The position numbers and the translations under genes are program-made. A model generated the notes under the pieces. That model ran no database searches, was not told the origin of the DNA, and worked only from the letters and a program-made list of their open reading frames with translations. Of a stretch of DNA of 7,619 bases, positions 7,201 to 7,619 are shown one piece after another (within the stretch, counting starts at the first letter, position 1; every line of letters begins with the position of its first letter). This stretch comes from Bacteroidia bacterium (lineage in GTDB: Bacteria > Bacteroidota > Bacteroidia > Bacteroidales > Azobacteroidaceae), in the NCBI GenBank assembly GCA_025996895.1, contig BNTW01000108.1, forward strand, positions 1-7,619. The letters are read 5' to 3'.

Positions 7201-7619
7201 AAACCTGTCATCTTCTTTTGTGGTATCTCAGGCCAGTACTGCCAATTCGACTATCACCAGCGGGGGACATTTCCGTCCTCAGGTCAATGATGTGTTTAAT
7301 AAAGTGGTTTCTATCAACGGAATTGCCATCATCAATCCAGCCACATTCAAAACACTGTCTATCACTAACGGCGTGAGCGATTTGGGTTCGATTATCGCCG
7401 ATTCATTGATCTTCCAGGGCAGCGCTTTGCCTTACCTGCTTCGCGACGGAAGCACGATTACTGCCAATAAAGCATTCATCCCCAACGGAACGCCCTGCGT
7501 GCCGACCGAAATCTGGCCGGTGAATACCACTGCCGGTAGCGCTACCCTCCGCGTAGGCATCGACGGTGCAACCGTTGAGCCGGACACGTGTTTAATTAAT
7601 TTTGTCCGTATCTATAATG
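4214..7619 (+). CDS. Very large secreted modular repeat protein, N-terminal part (3' partial)
   Basis: One frame runs without a stop from ATG 4214 to the window end, 1135 codons plus one base. The start is firm: an in-frame TAA at 4193-4195 leaves no other ATG, and the product opens with a clear Sec signal peptide, likely cut after A22 (LRMMA-TD). Three tandem modules follow, at residues 25-401, 408-794 and 804 to the end. Each begins with W-[IV]-G-G-[ST]-G-x-W-x(4)-H-W and then [VI]-[YVI]-F-D-x(2)-SG. Modules 1 and 2 close with a G/N-rich TG-[LW]-x-F motif. Between lie short Thr/Asn/Ile/Val-rich strands, as expected of a beta-rich, possibly solenoid-like extracellular fold. There is no catalytic motif and no membrane segment after the signal peptide. 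By family resemblance it is probably a cell-surface or type IX-secreted adhesin-like protein of Bacteroidota. The C-terminus that would show a sorting domain is outside the window. Expression may come from the sigma-54-like site upstream. Confidence 0.9.
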   Translation, partial: MRTTRFLLLVLFLASFGLRMMATDFYWVGGSGDWSDVNHWSNTTGGSTHPTGVPTSADDVYFDAASGTSGFVVTIKNPAYCHDLNFSSDAQITALTMNVDNAPQLLTISGSLAINNTMSFERTNFTTPTGILFQSNTSGNTIHSGGNSFNRLNFTFSGSGEWTIDGHLTLDSQGTGQHFHRVSQFIITNGATVTLPPGTQLNISSELNIDAASRLVFANAGITCHNFINANDIAAADSDGSTVTVNKNPDNSISSVTSARLTTTPNSYFDHVIVEYVENVPQKSVTYGHFKTLQIFADAVTINQVVTDELLITPVASGRYTFEGTTSIVNNTLTVQSQQCGNTILLNGINAATTSVDMGSTPTVSMNNVVATNFKITENGGAANYTVVGTDNGGNTGLTFNAMDSQRFYWIGGTGRWDEPAHWSYTSGGVPTPNNCLPALTNTVVFDENSGLGSGTTVTVPAFSFCDSLIVRDAETDATNFNLLRCTDHGNSNTKGAGLFIGGSLLLQSSITMTGTVRESASFIQFVSNRSATPETILTNGTVITAVMWFEGNGAWQLADNLSVDANTDNNYYIRLVKGNLSTNGKTVSTIGFRSDGAATRVLDISNSIIQMNGFRVYYTAVGWVANGNNLTVTADNSIIRVTGSTVTSGLRYFAGRITDNYHIFETVSGLPGLFQYGIFKSVRISSAGITFDNTFTTDSLFLLKDGTYTLNANITVNKHLQTGGDGGTCGGLIEITSNSETANRTFNVGDAEVNVSNVLITRVNIAGNNTPYDADESSDGDNPAHPSTGWNFTMSGGSTATTWYWIGGTGNWGDPTHWATTSGASFPSSNTTCLPSPLDNVIFDANSGLSDSKTVTVDIGAACNNMTWTGDAVDKPNFTLQGDVNIFGSLILQKGMNISSSGLGSIGFIFRGTRADNTITTNGVTLNRPVTFNSTGGWRFLDYITFVSFNLQQGHLDFNGQTVTANQIRIISTATNANSSLNVANSNITIKALFENLSSSFVVSQASTANSTITSGGHFRPQVNDVFNKVVSINGIAIINPATFKTLSITNGVSDLGSIIADSLIFQGSALPYLLRDGSTITANKAFIPNGTPCVPTEIWPVNTTAGSATLRVGIDGATVEPDTCLINFVRIYN
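4286..5416 (+). other. Module 1 of the modular protein (residues 25-401)
   Basis: It opens with FYWVGGSGDWSDVNHW and carries VYFDAASG at 60-67. It ends with the GGNTGLTFN motif at 393-401. An internal GSGEW...DGHL stretch aligns with GNGAW...ADNL in module 2 and GGWRFLDY in module 3. It has C81, which aligns with C466 and C864, but lacks the CLP cysteine found in the other two modules, so C81 has no obvious partner at that position. Two further cysteines are C224 and C340. Confidence 0.75.
5435..6595 (+). other. Module 2 of the modular protein (residues 408-794)
   Basis: It opens with FYWIGGTGRWDEPAHW, followed by C436-L-P, VVFDENSG (444-451) and C466. It ends with a D/N-rich stretch (DADESSDGDN) and TGWNFT at 789-794. 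That stretch resembles a calcium-binding loop in composition, but no canonical motif is certain. A short Ser/Thr linker (MSGGSTATT, 795-803) leads to module 3. Confidence 0.75.
6623..7619 (+). other. Module 3 of the modular protein (residues 804 to window end, incomplete)
   Basis: It opens with WYWIGGTGNWGDPTHW, then C834-L-P, VIFDANSG (842-849) and C864. Its last visible part, CLINFVRIYN, aligns with VLITRVNIAGN near the end of module 2, so the window stops roughly 25-30 residues before the expected module end. The LLRDGSTITANKAF stretch corresponds to LLKDGTYTLNANITV in module 2, confirming homology along the whole module. Confidence 0.75.

Overview
This window looks like a piece of a Bacteroidota chromosome, most likely order Bacteroidales. 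The main reasons are a 1102-residue SecA with the two insertions typical of that phylum, A-rich translation starts without a Shine-Dalgarno sequence, G/C-palindrome and AACTCAT-type intergenic repeats, and a large secreted modular protein of a Bacteroidota kind. Family assignments rest on recognition by eye, not on a database search.

Layout, left to right, with everything on the + strand. (1) 1-273 is the C-terminal end of an alkaline phosphatase / type I phosphodiesterase superfamily protein. (2) 274-418 is an intergenic spacer whose two ends carry the arms of an inverted GGTGCACGGTGC repeat around an AT-rich core. (3) 419-3727 is a complete, intact secA with all ATPase motifs and the C-terminal zinc motif. 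(4) 3728-4213 is a 486-bp noncoding stretch. It holds a 10-bp inverted repeat whose loop contains an almost perfect sigma-54 (RpoN) promoter, then two blocks of dispersed palindromic repeats, then five in-phase copies of a 7-bp repeat ending 6 bp before the next start codon. (5) From 4214 to the window end runs one uninterrupted reading frame of 1135 codons with no stop. It encodes the N-terminal part of a very large secreted protein: a signal peptide followed by three tandem modules of about 385-395 residues, each opening with a W-[IV]-G-G-[ST]-G-x-W-x(4)-H-W signature.

The two large genes share a loose theme. SecA drives Sec-dependent export across the inner membrane, and the modular protein carries a Sec signal peptide, so it would be a SecA client. 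There is no sign that they form an operon: the 486-bp repeat-rich gap and the candidate promoter suggest independent transcription. The phosphatase fragment has no evident functional link to either.

The parts most worth a second look are the modular surface protein, which is easy to miss because it runs off the window, the sigma-54-like site inside an exact inverted repeat, and the heptamer array just upstream of the big gene. I found no RNA genes, CRISPR arrays, transposase genes or defence systems.
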